A DNA stretch of 64,000 nucleotides from JACKCB01 sp964452775 (GTDB lineage: Bacteria; Chloroflexota; Anaerolineae; Promineifilales; Promineifilaceae). The stretch spans positions 1 through 64,000 of the forward strand of contig CAYVQP010000006.1 in assembly GCA_964452775.1 (NCBI GenBank). Direction: 5' to 3'. Each line of letters starts with the position of its first letter. The first letter of the stretch is position 1. Shown here piece after piece: positions 30,480-39,967 of this stretch. The notes under the pieces are model-generated. The model saw only the letters and a list, made by a program, of their open reading frames with translations, was not told where the DNA came from and made no database searches. The position numbers and the translations under genes were made by a program.

Positions 30480-33281
30480 ATGAACAGGAATTGGAGGCAA
30501 AAATCATGGGTGCGCGAGTTGGCGGCTACCGGCCTGCTGCTGGCTATCGTGCTCCTATTCCTGGCGCCGGCGCTGCTGCCCGGGCGGGTGTTCATGCCCC
30601 TGGACATCGTCACCCAGGGTTGGCCGCCCTGGCAGCAACCCAACCAGCCGGTCGAAGTCGAGAACTGGCTGCTCACCGACGTGGTGAACTACATCTTTCC
30701 GGTGAAGCAGTTCATGGCGGAGAGCGTGCAGGATGGAACCCTGCCGCTGTGGAACCCGTATGTGCTGACCGGCTATCCCTTCACCTATAACACCCAGGCC
30801 GGCCTGTTTTATCCCCTCTCGCTGCTTTATTACTTGCTGCCCTGGTACGCGGCTGTTGACGGCACGATTGTGCTGCAGATGCTGTTGGGGGCGCTGTTCA
30901 TGTATGCCTTCCTTCGCCGGCTACGCCTGCATCGGCTGGCGGCGGTCGCCGGCGGGGCGTTGTTTGCCTGCAACGGCTTGATGATGGTCTGGTTGGAGTG
31001 GCAGGTCGTGCATGCCGCCATCATCTGGTTACCCTTGCAACTGCTGTTGCTGGAGAGCATGGTCGCTGAAGCCGAATCGCCGGAGGGTAAGACCGAGAAG
31101 GCGCTAATCTATGGCTTGTTGGCTGCAATCGCGTTCGCCATTCCCTGGCTGGGCGGGCATTGGAACTGGACATTGTACACGAGCATGACGTTGGCGGCCT
31201 ATGGCTTATGGCGGTTATGGCCGGCCTTTCGCCGGAGTGCCGGCCGGCGGCGGTTCGGCCTCCTGGGCCTTTTCCTGCTGCCCTTTACCGCCGGCGTTGC
31301 TCTGGCGCTGGTGCAGGTATGGCCGGCTTTCAACTTCCTCAGCCAGACTCACCGCAGGCCGCTGCCTTTTCGGGACTCTCTGCTCAGCGGCCTGTGGGAT
31401 CGGGCGGTGGTGTCCATCGTGCCCAACTTCTTCGGCAATCCCAGCCATGGCAATAACTGGTGGGGCATTGATAACTACAACGAGGTGACCTTTTACCTGG
31501 GCATCCTTCCCCTGTTGCTGATTGGGCTGGTCCTGTTTTTGCGCCGCGACCGGATAACCCTGTTCTTCGCCGGCTGGGGCCTGCTTGGCCTGCTGTGGGC
31601 GCTGGGCACCCCGGCATATGGATTGCTGTATGTGTTGCCGGCTTTCTCCGGCCTCTACCCGGGCCGGGCGGCGATCATCGTGGTGATCTGTGGGGCGGTG
31701 TTGGCGGCTCTGGCCTTTGACCGGCTGCTCTCACCCGGCCCGCTGGACAAGGCAAGACTGAGCCGCGTTATCGCCGGCGTCGTTGCACTGCTTCTGCTCG
31801 TCCTGACTGGTTACGTAGTCGCCTATCGCGACGATGTGGTGCGCACGGCCGGCTACCTGCTACCCTATTTGGGTTGGGCGCTGTTGATGCTCGCGTTGTC
31901 GGCCGGGCTGCTCCTGGGCCGGACACGGGGACCCCTTTCATCGAAATGGTTTGGCTGGTTGGCTTTGGCGCTGATTGTGGTCGATCTCTATTTGATGAGC
32001 TATGGCTACAACACGGTCTCATCAGTCGCCGGCTTTTATCCGGCATCCCCCGTGGTTGACTTTCTGCAGGCCGACTCAGTGCCGTTCCGCATCGCTACGC
32101 CGGCCGAAGGCATCGTCTTTTATCCGAACAGCTCACTCATGGCCCGCATCAGCAATGCCAGCGGCTACGAACCCGGTTTGCCGCGCCGGCACGTGGATTA
32201 CTATAACGCTGCCGAGGGAGAAAGCGCGATCCGCTTCAACCGCATCCTGATGCCTTTGCGCGGTCTTGATTCGCCGCTCTTCGACCTGCTCAACGTGAAG
32301 TACATAACCACGATCAATGATTGGTGGCAGGGCGACTCTTCTCTCGCCGTTTCTCAGGATCTACAACAAAGTTGGCTCCCGCTGTCGTCCGGCGAGGAGG
32401 TGGAGCAATCATTTCACATGAACGACGCCGGCCTGCAGCGGGTTGACCTGTATCTGCGCGGCGAAGGTGTCTCAAATGGCCTGATAACGGCGCGGGTGCT
32501 GACCGGCGACGGCGGGCAGGAGTTGGCGCACGACCAGTTGCCGGCTTCGTCCCTGAGCAGCGAAGGGGGATGGCATTCGTTCCTGTTTGGCGCGTTTCCC
32601 TCGGAATGGGGGCGCGACTTTCAACTTGCTGTCAGCTATAAAGGCGATGGCCGGATCGAGTTGGGCAGCGCGGGCGGCGACCACTATCCGGACGGGGCGC
32701 TCCGGCAAAGCGACGCTGAGGCGGGAGACGACCTTGCTTTCAGGTTGTACTACCTGCCGCGCCCGGAACTGGCTTTCGAGGCAGGCAAGACCCGCGTTTA
32801 CGTGAATGAGGGCTATCAGCCGCGCGCCTTTGCCGTCCATCGCGCCATTGAAGTGGAGGCGGACGAGGCCTTGAACACGGTGCTGGAGCACGCCGGCGAA
32901 CTGGGCGAAGTGGTGGTGCTGGAGTCACGCGGCGACGAGTTGCCGGAGGTGCGCGGCAGCGCCGGCGAATCTGCGGTGACCATCACCGAGTATGGGCTGA
33001 ACGAGGTCCGCTTACAGGCTGAGATGGCCGCCCCCGGCTTTGTCGTCCTGGCAGACAGCTATTATCCGGGCTGGAAAGCGACGGTCTCCGGTGAAGCGAC
33101 CCCAATTTACCAGGCGGACTACCTGCTGCGAGCGGTTTATGCGCCGGAGGGGAGCCATGAGATCGTCTTTACCTTTCGCCCGCCGGACTTTATCGTCGGC
33201 GGCCTGATCAGCGCGGCGACCCTGGCCTTGATCGCAATCGCCTTGCTCGTCGCCATTTACCGCATGCGAAAGGGAGATTGA
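30480..33281 (+). CDS. YfhO-family multi-pass membrane protein (GT-C-like)
   Basis: 933 residues from ATG 30480; the frame opens 19 codons earlier inside the palindrome. About 12-13 membrane helices fill residues 12-520, including the long first loop typical of the family (LPLWNPYVLTGYPF). The C-terminal 400 residues are mainly outside, end in a beta-rich domain with SYYPGWKATVSGE and FTFRPP, and close with one more helix. YfhO proteins are GT-C-fold relatives tied to glycosylation of teichoic acids or glycolipids. It opens the glycan cluster and is followed 1 nt later by the next membrane protein. Confidence 0.85.
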   Translation: MNRNWRQKSWVRELAATGLLLAIVLLFLAPALLPGRVFMPLDIVTQGWPPWQQPNQPVEVENWLLTDVVNYIFPVKQFMAESVQDGTLPLWNPYVLTGYPFTYNTQAGLFYPLSLLYYLLPWYAAVDGTIVLQMLLGALFMYAFLRRLRLHRLAAVAGGALFACNGLMMVWLEWQVVHAAIIWLPLQLLLLESMVAEAESPEGKTEKALIYGLLAAIAFAIPWLGGHWNWTLYTSMTLAAYGLWRLWPAFRRSAGRRRFGLLGLFLLPFTAGVALALVQVWPAFNFLSQTHRRPLPFRDSLLSGLWDRAVVSIVPNFFGNPSHGNNWWGIDNYNEVTFYLGILPLLLIGLVLFLRRDRITLFFAGWGLLGLLWALGTPAYGLLYVLPAFSGLYPGRAAIIVVICGAVLAALAFDRLLSPGPLDKARLSRVIAGVVALLLLVLTGYVVAYRDDVVRTAGYLLPYLGWALLMLALSAGLLLGRTRGPLSSKWFGWLALALIVVDLYLMSYGYNTVSSVAGFYPASPVVDFLQADSVPFRIATPAEGIVFYPNSSLMARISNASGYEPGLPRRHVDYYNAAEGESAIRFNRILMPLRGLDSPLFDLLNVKYITTINDWWQGDSSLAVSQDLQQSWLPLSSGEEVEQSFHMNDAGLQRVDLYLRGEGVSNGLITARVLTGDGGQELAHDQLPASSLSSEGGWHSFLFGAFPSEWGRDFQLAVSYKGDGRIELGSAGGDHYPDGALRQSDAEAGDDLAFRLYYLPRPELAFEAGKTRVYVNEGYQPRAFAVHRAIEVEADEALNTVLEHAGELGEVVVLESRGDELPEVRGSAGESAVTITEYGLNEVRLQAEMAAPGFVVLADSYYPGWKATVSGEATPIYQADYLLRAVYAPEGSHEIVFTFRPPDFIVGGLISAATLALIAIALLVAIYRMRKGD

Positions 33282-33282
33282 G

Positions 33283-35496
33283 TTGTCTTCCGGCGTCCGG
33301 CGGCTGGCATTGCCGCTGATTATTACCTGCTATCTTGCCCTGGGGCTGGCTTACAGTGTGGCGACGCCGTTAGGCGAAGCGCCGGATGAGGTGGATCACG
33401 TTCGCTATTTACAATGGCTGGCGCAGGCCGGAGAGCTGCCCGTCATGCAGCCGGCGGCGGAAGACAACCTGACCATGGAGGCCAACCAGCCGCCCCTTTA
33501 CTATCTGCTTGGCGCTGGAGTCTGGCGTCTGGTTGCCGGGGGCGATGCGGCGGACGAGGCGGAACTGCTCTCCTTTGATTTTGCGCCCTGCTTTCCGCTT
33601 GATCCGGCTGACTTGGGCCGGAAGCAATTTTACCTGCACAGCGCGGCGGAGGCTTTTCCCTATTCGGGCGAGTTCGCCGCCTTTCATGCGGTGCGCTTCC
33701 TCTCGCTGATCATGGGGGCGGGGGCGGTATGGCTGGCATACGTGATTGGCCGGCAAGTCGCGCCGGGAGACGAGCGCGTCGCCCTGTTCGCGGCGGCGTT
33801 GCTGGCTTTCAACCCACAATTCCTCTTTGTCACTGCCAGCGCCAACAACGACAATCTCACGCTTCTGCTGGGGGCCGGCATCGTCGCCCTAGCTTCTTCG
33901 CTGGCAAGGCGGGCAGACTACCGGCGCATCGCAATTCTGGGCATCCTGCTTGGTTTGGGAGCGCTGACCAAGCTCTCGCTGTTCGCGCTGTGGCCGGTAG
34001 CCTTTCTCGGCCTGTTGCTTGGGGCCAGGGCCGCGGACGGAAACTGGAAGGCGACGCTGCGCCGCTTCATTCCGGGTGCGGTCGTGCTGGTTCTCATTCC
34101 GCTGTTGATAGCCGGCTGGTGGTACTGGCGCGCGCAGCTGCTCTATGGCGATCCGCTGGCCTGGAATGTGCATCTGCAGGCCAAAGGAGATTCAGTCGCC
34201 CGGCTCACCCCGTTCACCGCGGCGGACCTGTGGGACTTCATCCGGACGCACTTCGTCACTTATTGGGCCACGTTCGGTTGGCTGAACATCCGGCTGCCGG
34301 CGGCGGCATACTGGCTGCTGGCGATCATGCTCCTGGCCGCGCTGGCAGGAGTGGCGCTGCTAATTGGCGACTGGATTCGCAGCCGGCGCGCTGCGCCGCC
34401 AGAGAAGAGCAGCGCGGCCATGGTTGACATGATCCCCCTGGCGCTAAATGCCCTTGCTATCACCTGTGTCTACCTGTCGCTGCTGCGCTACATTCAGGTG
34501 ATCAACTGGTCCGGCTATCAGGGCCGGCTGGCCTACGCGATGGCGGCTTCCGGTGCGGCCCTGTTGGCCGCGGGCCTGTGGCGGCTTGGCGGGCGGGCGC
34601 TGGTCTGGGTGGCCGCCGGTGGATTAGCGACGCTTGCGGTCGGCGGCCTGGTGCTGGTGTTAGGGACTGAATATGCCCGGCCATTGATCTACCAGCCGGC
34701 CTCAGCCGAATTTCGTCCCTGCATTCGCATGCTCGACTGGCAAATCGAAGGCGCAAGCGTGCCGGAGCGGGTCATGCCGGGAGAGGCATTGGTAGTCACC
34801 CTTCATGGGTTCGGTCTCAAAGACAATGAAGCAGCGCCGCTTCGCCTCGATCTGGTTGGCCGCGGGGGCGAGATCATTGCACAGGCGGACGAACGACTGG
34901 TCGTTACCGCCGGCGAACCGTTCTCCAGTACGATAACCTTGCGCGTCGAGGAGAGTGCGTTGCCGGCGCGGGCGTTGTTACGTGTTGCCGTCCCCGCCGG
35001 TGATGGGTTGTTGCCCTTGACCAACGCTCGCGGGCAGCCGCTTGAGAACCCGGTTCCACTGGACTGGGTGAAGATCCCGCCCGCCTCAGCCACGAGTGAA
35101 GCGCCGCCATATTCCTCCGGCGCGCGCTTTGGCGACCAGATCGTGCTGAAAGGTTACGACGAGCAAAATGTGGAAAACAGTGTGCTCCGGCTGACGCTGC
35201 AATGGCAGGCGCTCAGCGAGATGGCGAGCGACTACGCCTTCTTTGTGCATGTGCTGGATGCCGGCGGCAATCAGCTGGGGCAGTGGGATGGTCAGCCGCT
35301 TGAGGGCGCCTATCCAACCAGCATTTGGGACATCGGTGAAGTGGTGCGCGACACGATTGAGTTGCCGCTGCCGGCGGACGCGGCGACCCTGGCGATCGGC
35401 GTCTACGATCCGGAAACGGGAGCCCGCCTGACCGTCTACTCCGCGGCCGGCGAACGCCTGCCGGACGACTGGTTGCTGATAGATGCCGGGCCGTAG
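33283..35496 (+). CDS. GT-C-like membrane glycosyltransferase with beta-sandwich domains
   Basis: 737 residues starting at TTG 33283, 1 nt after the previous stop with GGGAG upstream. The first extracytoplasmic loop carries APDEVDHVRY, the acidic motif of DUF2142/GT39-like proteins, and NQPPLYYLLGA. About ten helices span residues 10-470. The C-terminal 260 residues form two beta-sandwich units. The second has FFVHVLD, PTSIWDIGEV and GVYDPETG, a pattern shared with three other genes in this cluster. Probably transfers a lipid-linked sugar on the outer face of the membrane. Confidence 0.78.
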   Translation: MSSGVRRLALPLIITCYLALGLAYSVATPLGEAPDEVDHVRYLQWLAQAGELPVMQPAAEDNLTMEANQPPLYYLLGAGVWRLVAGGDAADEAELLSFDFAPCFPLDPADLGRKQFYLHSAAEAFPYSGEFAAFHAVRFLSLIMGAGAVWLAYVIGRQVAPGDERVALFAAALLAFNPQFLFVTASANNDNLTLLLGAGIVALASSLARRADYRRIAILGILLGLGALTKLSLFALWPVAFLGLLLGARAADGNWKATLRRFIPGAVVLVLIPLLIAGWWYWRAQLLYGDPLAWNVHLQAKGDSVARLTPFTAADLWDFIRTHFVTYWATFGWLNIRLPAAAYWLLAIMLLAALAGVALLIGDWIRSRRAAPPEKSSAAMVDMIPLALNALAITCVYLSLLRYIQVINWSGYQGRLAYAMAASGAALLAAGLWRLGGRALVWVAAGGLATLAVGGLVLVLGTEYARPLIYQPASAEFRPCIRMLDWQIEGASVPERVMPGEALVVTLHGFGLKDNEAAPLRLDLVGRGGEIIAQADERLVVTAGEPFSSTITLRVEESALPARALLRVAVPAGDGLLPLTNARGQPLENPVPLDWVKIPPASATSEAPPYSSGARFGDQIVLKGYDEQNVENSVLRLTLQWQALSEMASDYAFFVHVLDAGGNQLGQWDGQPLEGAYPTSIWDIGEVVRDTIELPLPADAATLAIGVYDPETGARLTVYSAAGERLPDDWLLIDAGP

Positions 35497-35517
35497 TCCA
35501 AAGAAGCCGGCGGGCGA

Positions 35518-35526
35518 TGCTATAAT
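35518..35526 (+). promoter_or_regulatory. Extended -10 promoter inside the glycan cluster
   Basis: TGC-TATAAT with the -10 at 35521-35526, 24 nt before the ATG at 35551. It is a consensus extended -10 and suggests a second transcription start for the downstream glycosyltransferases. Confidence 0.6.
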
Positions 35527-35550
35527 GCCGGCCCATACCCGGAACGGCTG

Positions 35551-37224
35551 ATGAGATTGAGCGAAATGGAACAGGCGACCAGCAGTGACGAGCGCGGAGC
35601 GAGCAGCGGGATAGTATGGCGCCGGCGGTTGTGGGTTGAACTGCTCATCGTTTTGTTTGCTCTGCTGATCATCGGGTTGCCCAACCTGGTCTATCCCTTC
35701 GGCAGCGACCAGGGAGAATACGCGCACATTGCCAGCGAAATGTTAGCCGGCAAGGTCATCTACCGCGACATCTTCAATGTGAAGCCGCCAATGACCCACT
35801 GGTTGCACGCCCTGGCGTTGGAGCTATTTGGCCGCTCCATGCTCTCCATCCGCCTGCTGGATTGGCTGTGGCAGGCCGGCACGGGCGTGGCCCTGGCGCT
35901 GACCACGGCGCTCTTCTACCAACGGCGATTCGCCCCAATGCTGGCCGGTCTGCTTTACGGCGTTTTCTTTTACAGCGTGGATTTCTGGCATAGCGCTCAC
36001 ACGGAAGGTTTCCTCAATCTCTTTGTCGTGCTTGGGGTATTTTGCTTTCTGATTGGCCTTCGTCGTTCGCGGCCCGGCTGGTGGCTGCTGGCCGGGGCGA
36101 TGGTGGCCCTGGCGGTGTTGGCCAAGTATCCCATCGGGCTGATGCTGCCGTTCATGATAATCATTCTGCTGCTGGAAAGGGGATGGAGCCGGGACAATTG
36201 GCGGAGCGTGTTGTGGTTGTGTCTGGGGTTTGGCGCGCCGTTGTTGCTGTTCGTGCTCATCGCCGGCCTGCGCGGCGGGCTGGGGCCTTTCCTGGATATC
36301 CAGTTTGGCTATATTCCCCGCTACAATGCCGGCTTCGCGCAGGATCAAAGCTACCTGGCCTACACCGCTGAGCGCTTCCGCTTCTTTTGGGCGATCAGGC
36401 CGGCAATCCGGCTCTTCGCGCTGGTCTGGCTGGCGGAGGTGTTGCTTTCCGGTCTGGTAGCGCCGTGGCCGCGCTATCAATGGTTGTTGCCGCTGTGGGC
36501 GCTGGCCGGCTTCCTGCACGCGGCGGTGCAAAATCAGTACTACGATGGGCATTTGCATACGATGTTGCCGCCGCTGGCGGTGATGATCGCCCACTTCTTC
36601 CTGAACATGGACGCGCTGGTCCAGAGGTTTCTGTCGCGCCGCTGGCTTTCCCCGGCGCGTACGGCGCTGTTTGTGCTGGCGGCAACCGAGGTGTTCTTGC
36701 TGGCCTTTCTGCCGGCGTCCCCCTACCGGCAGCGCGACCTGAGCAAGAAGCTCGCCGGCTTCTGGTCCGTTGCTTCCGGGGCGCAGACGCTGGAAGAGCA
36801 GTATATTTCCGGGGATTACGGCGTCTATGGCTGGGGCTTTTCCGCCCGGACGCTGATTGAGGTGGCTGACTACCTCAGAGCGCACACGGAGCCGGATGAG
36901 CCGGTGCTCGTCTGGGCATTTGAGCCGGCCATCTATTTCCTTTCCGATCGCGAAAGCGCCTCCCGTTTCATCTTCAATTTCCCCCTCTACGGCGACTTTT
37001 CCTGGCTGGATTATCGAGAGGAGTTTCTGGCGGATTTCACGGCGCAGCGGCCGGCCTTTGTGTTGGTCGCGCGCAACGACGCCATGCCCTGGGTATCCGG
37101 CACGGAGCAGGATTCACAGGCGGCTTTCGACAGCTTCGCGGCCTTCAAGACGCTGGTAGAGCGCGACTATCAGCCGGCCGATCAGCTGGCGAACTTCACG
37201 ATCTATGAACGTCGCGACCATTGA
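35551..37224 (+). CDS. GT39/ArnT-like glycosyltransferase, membrane
   Basis: 557 residues with about 11 membrane helices. The first outer loop has GSDQGEYAHIASEML with the acidic catalytic-type motif, then VKPPMTHWLHALAL, the layout of ArnT and protein O-mannosyltransferases (PMT_2). These use polyprenyl-phosphate sugars on the outer face. The C-terminal outer domain is short (AFEPAIYFLSDR, FVLVARND). ATG 35551 is used; a second ATG at 35566 has GAGCGAA just upstream. It overlaps the next gene by 20 nt. Confidence 0.85.
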   Translation: MRLSEMEQATSSDERGASSGIVWRRRLWVELLIVLFALLIIGLPNLVYPFGSDQGEYAHIASEMLAGKVIYRDIFNVKPPMTHWLHALALELFGRSMLSIRLLDWLWQAGTGVALALTTALFYQRRFAPMLAGLLYGVFFYSVDFWHSAHTEGFLNLFVVLGVFCFLIGLRRSRPGWWLLAGAMVALAVLAKYPIGLMLPFMIIILLLERGWSRDNWRSVLWLCLGFGAPLLLFVLIAGLRGGLGPFLDIQFGYIPRYNAGFAQDQSYLAYTAERFRFFWAIRPAIRLFALVWLAEVLLSGLVAPWPRYQWLLPLWALAGFLHAAVQNQYYDGHLHTMLPPLAVMIAHFFLNMDALVQRFLSRRWLSPARTALFVLAATEVFLLAFLPASPYRQRDLSKKLAGFWSVASGAQTLEEQYISGDYGVYGWGFSARTLIEVADYLRAHTEPDEPVLVWAFEPAIYFLSDRESASRFIFNFPLYGDFSWLDYREEFLADFTAQRPAFVLVARNDAMPWVSGTEQDSQAAFDSFAAFKTLVERDYQPADQLANFTIYERRDH

Positions 37225-39826
37225 CAGGTGGGGGCGCGGGCGCTGGTTGCTGGCGGCGATCGTCTTGCTCGCCTTTGCGCTGCGCGTGCACGATATTGCC
37301 GGCCAATCGCTGTGGAGTGGGGAAGCGTTGCAGCTTCTACGGGCGGCGCAACCGCTCACCATGCTGCTGAGCGGCCGGCCAATCAGTCTCGGTCAAGCCG
37401 GCGGCTGGTCTGGACCGATCTTCCCGCTCTTACTCGCCGCCCTGCAAGCCTTGCTCGGACCCGTCAATGAGTTGGGGCGGCTGGCGGCGCTGTGGCTCGG
37501 GGTGTTGTCCGTTCCGCTCATCTACCGCCTGGGCCGGGAGATGCTCAGCGCGCGGGTAGGCATTGCGGGGTCGTTGCTGCTGGCCCTCTCACCCCTGCAC
37601 GTCTGGTTCAGTCAGGAGATTGGCCCGGCGACGGCGCTGCTCCTATTCTCGTTGCTCGCCGCCCTGGCTCTCTGGCGGGTCATTGGTCGCCGGCGTTCTC
37701 GTCGCGCTTCGTGGACGATGCTGGCGGTTGCCGGGGCCGGTCTAGCTCTGATCGCGCTCACCGCCTCAAGCCCCGGGGCTTTTGTGGCGCACTCTGCGAT
37801 CACGCCCGGCCGCCTGGCGGAACGTGCGACCGGCTTGCTGACAGTGGGAATCGCCCCCGGCCTGATCTACCAATGGTGGCGCTTCATGCCGATGTTGATC
37901 CTGGGGATGGCCGGCGTTGTGGCGCATTGGCGGCAAAGTCGCCGGCAGATAGCCTTTCTACTGGCCTACCTCCTGGTTCCACTGATCGCCTGGTACACGC
38001 TAAATCGATCGCAACCCGGCGTGGACGAGCTTGGGCTGGTCCTGGTCTCGTTGCCGCCGCTGCTGATATTGGCCGCCGGCGGCTGGCTGCACCCCTGGCG
38101 ACATTGGCGCGGGCGCGCACTTGGGCTGGGCCTGTTGATGGTGGTCTTCCAATTGAGCTGGCTGCAGACTCAATTTTACGCGCCGGAGCTGCGTAAGGAT
38201 GATATCCGGGCCCTGGTGCGCGACCTGCAAGAGCTGGCGGATGGGGATGACCTGATCATCCTGACCGATCCCGGCCTGGCCGCCGCCTTTGGGCGCTATT
38301 ATCAGGGCAGCGCCCGTTGGTCTCTGGCCGGTGAGGACTGGGGAGCAGATGTTCAGCCGCAGTTGCCGGCCGGACAATTGCTCTGGCTGGTGGAAAATGA
38401 GCAAAATGCCGGGCCGGCGAGTACAACCAGCGCGCCGTGGCCGCTCGTGCAGCAGCAGCGCTCTGCCGGCTTGTGGAATTCCTGGACAATATCGGCGTAC
38501 ATGCCCAACCCGGTCCTGGAGCGCTTGCCGGAGGATGTTTCGCCGGCAAACATTGATTGGGGCGGAGAACTGACGCTGGCCGGCTTCAGCGTCCCCGGCG
38601 AAGGACAATCAGGGGCATGGTGGCAGCCGGAGTTTTACTGGCAAAAGAGCGCGGCCGCAGCCGGGCAATACACCCTCTACCTGCGCCTGGTTGACGCGCA
38701 GGGGCGCTCCTGGACCAATGACGGCGAATTGCTGTGGGAATCGTACCCGCCGGGTTTCTGGCCGGCCGACACGCTGCACGCCGAGCGACCCCTGTGGCGG
38801 CTGCCGGCCGGCCTGCCGCCGGGGGAGTATCAGGCCTGGTTGCAGGTGGCGCGCACGGAAGACGGGCAGCTTCTGCCGGCGAGCAGCGGCGGAACGGAAC
38901 TCTTATTGACACCCAGCCTGTCGCTGGAGCCGGCGACCGCGCCGGAAGACCTGCCATATTTGCCGGCGCACAAGCGGCTGGACATCGCGTTCGGATCCGG
39001 CCTGACCTTGTTGGGTTACAGCGTGGCGACGGACCAGGTTTACCGTCCGGGCCACGTGCTCCCGGTGACTTTGTTCTGGCAGGCCAACGGCCCACCGCCT
39101 CCAGGACATCGGGTACGGGTGCAGCTGTCGGATTCTGCTGGCGCCTTGCTCCGTGAGGTGGACGAGCCGCTGTTTACTGGCGATGCCTCCTCTCCATCCT
39201 GGCCGGACGGCGCACTACTGACCACGGTTAACGAACTGCCGATTCCGGCTGAGGCAGCGGGCAACCTGCGAATCATGGCCTCGATACTGCCGGCGGACGG
39301 CGAGCAATCAGTAAAGGCAGGCGGTATTCTTGGCAGCGAGAGCGTCCCAATTAGCGACGTATTCGTCGAACCGTGGCCGCTGGAGACAACGTTGCCGCCG
39401 ATTGATTCACCACTGCGGGCTGATTTTGGCGACCCCCCGGTCATCGAACTGCACGGCTACAACCTTTCCCCGGTTGAGAGCGGGCCGGGAGAGCCGCTCT
39501 CATTGACCCTCTACTGGCGGGCGAATGCGCTTATTGACGAGAACTATGTCGTTTTCGTCCACCTTGTTGATGGTCAGGGCAATGTGGCGGCGCAAGGAGA
39601 CGGCGCGCCGGTAAGTGGCTTTAGGCCGACAAGCAGCTGGCGGCCGGGGGAGGTATTTACCGACTCTCATATGTTGGCGCTGCCGGAAGAGTTATCAGGT
39701 GGGCCGTATTCGCTGTGGATTGGCCTCTACGATCCGATCTCCGGTGTGCGATTGCCGATAATGCTGGATGGCGCGCCGCAGGCTGATGGCCGGCTGCTGC
39801 TGCGGGAGCTGGATCTGAGCCCCTGA
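37205..39826 (+). CDS. GT39-like membrane protein with three tandem beta-sandwich domains
   Basis: 873 residues. About nine helices span residues 14-330. The usual acidic catalytic motif (LWxDEA) appears as LWSGEALQL, with Gly in place of Asp, so activity is uncertain. The outer half holds three related beta-sandwich units (about 455-565, 590-700, 745-860). Each starts with a GY/GF segment (LAGFSV, LLGYSV, LHGYNL) and carries a TLYW or TLFW-like strand; the last has VFVHLVD and GLYDPISGVRL. These may bind glycans or a partner. The start overlaps the previous gene by 20 nt. Confidence 0.75.
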   Translation: MNVATIDRWGRGRWLLAAIVLLAFALRVHDIAGQSLWSGEALQLLRAAQPLTMLLSGRPISLGQAGGWSGPIFPLLLAALQALLGPVNELGRLAALWLGVLSVPLIYRLGREMLSARVGIAGSLLLALSPLHVWFSQEIGPATALLLFSLLAALALWRVIGRRRSRRASWTMLAVAGAGLALIALTASSPGAFVAHSAITPGRLAERATGLLTVGIAPGLIYQWWRFMPMLILGMAGVVAHWRQSRRQIAFLLAYLLVPLIAWYTLNRSQPGVDELGLVLVSLPPLLILAAGGWLHPWRHWRGRALGLGLLMVVFQLSWLQTQFYAPELRKDDIRALVRDLQELADGDDLIILTDPGLAAAFGRYYQGSARWSLAGEDWGADVQPQLPAGQLLWLVENEQNAGPASTTSAPWPLVQQQRSAGLWNSWTISAYMPNPVLERLPEDVSPANIDWGGELTLAGFSVPGEGQSGAWWQPEFYWQKSAAAAGQYTLYLRLVDAQGRSWTNDGELLWESYPPGFWPADTLHAERPLWRLPAGLPPGEYQAWLQVARTEDGQLLPASSGGTELLLTPSLSLEPATAPEDLPYLPAHKRLDIAFGSGLTLLGYSVATDQVYRPGHVLPVTLFWQANGPPPPGHRVRVQLSDSAGALLREVDEPLFTGDASSPSWPDGALLTTVNELPIPAEAAGNLRIMASILPADGEQSVKAGGILGSESVPISDVFVEPWPLETTLPPIDSPLRADFGDPPVIELHGYNLSPVESGPGEPLSLTLYWRANALIDENYVVFVHLVDGQGNVAAQGDGAPVSGFRPTSSWRPGEVFTDSHMLALPEELSGGPYSLWIGLYDPISGVRLPIMLDGAPQADGRLLLRELDLSP

Positions 39827-39866
39827 GTTTTCGGCCGGCGAAAACCGTTCACGTGCCGCTGCCATG

Positions 39867-39945
39867 AAGAAATCCGGCTTCTGAGACCTGCCGGATCAAC
39901 CGTGTGAAGTCAGGTTGATCGCCGTCCAGAAGCCGGACTTCTTTA
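39867..39945. terminator. Nested bidirectional terminator between convergent genes
   Basis: Outer stem AAGAAATCCGGCTTCTG / CAGAAGCCGGACTTCTT (39867-39883 with 39927-39943, one mismatch). Inside the loop is a second stem GATCAACC/GGTTGATC (39894-39901 with 39913-39920). A-rich and T-rich ends let it work both ways. It sits exactly between the end of the glycosyltransferase and the end of the beta-propeller gene. Confidence 0.8.
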
Positions 39946-39967
39946 GCAGCTGACTATCAGCTAGAGC

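Noticed and set aside
35824..36885. 353-residue open frame antisense to the GT39-like gene
   Set aside because: Gln/Arg-rich composition, no motif, and fully opposite a clear membrane glycosyltransferase; a GC-rich shadow frame.
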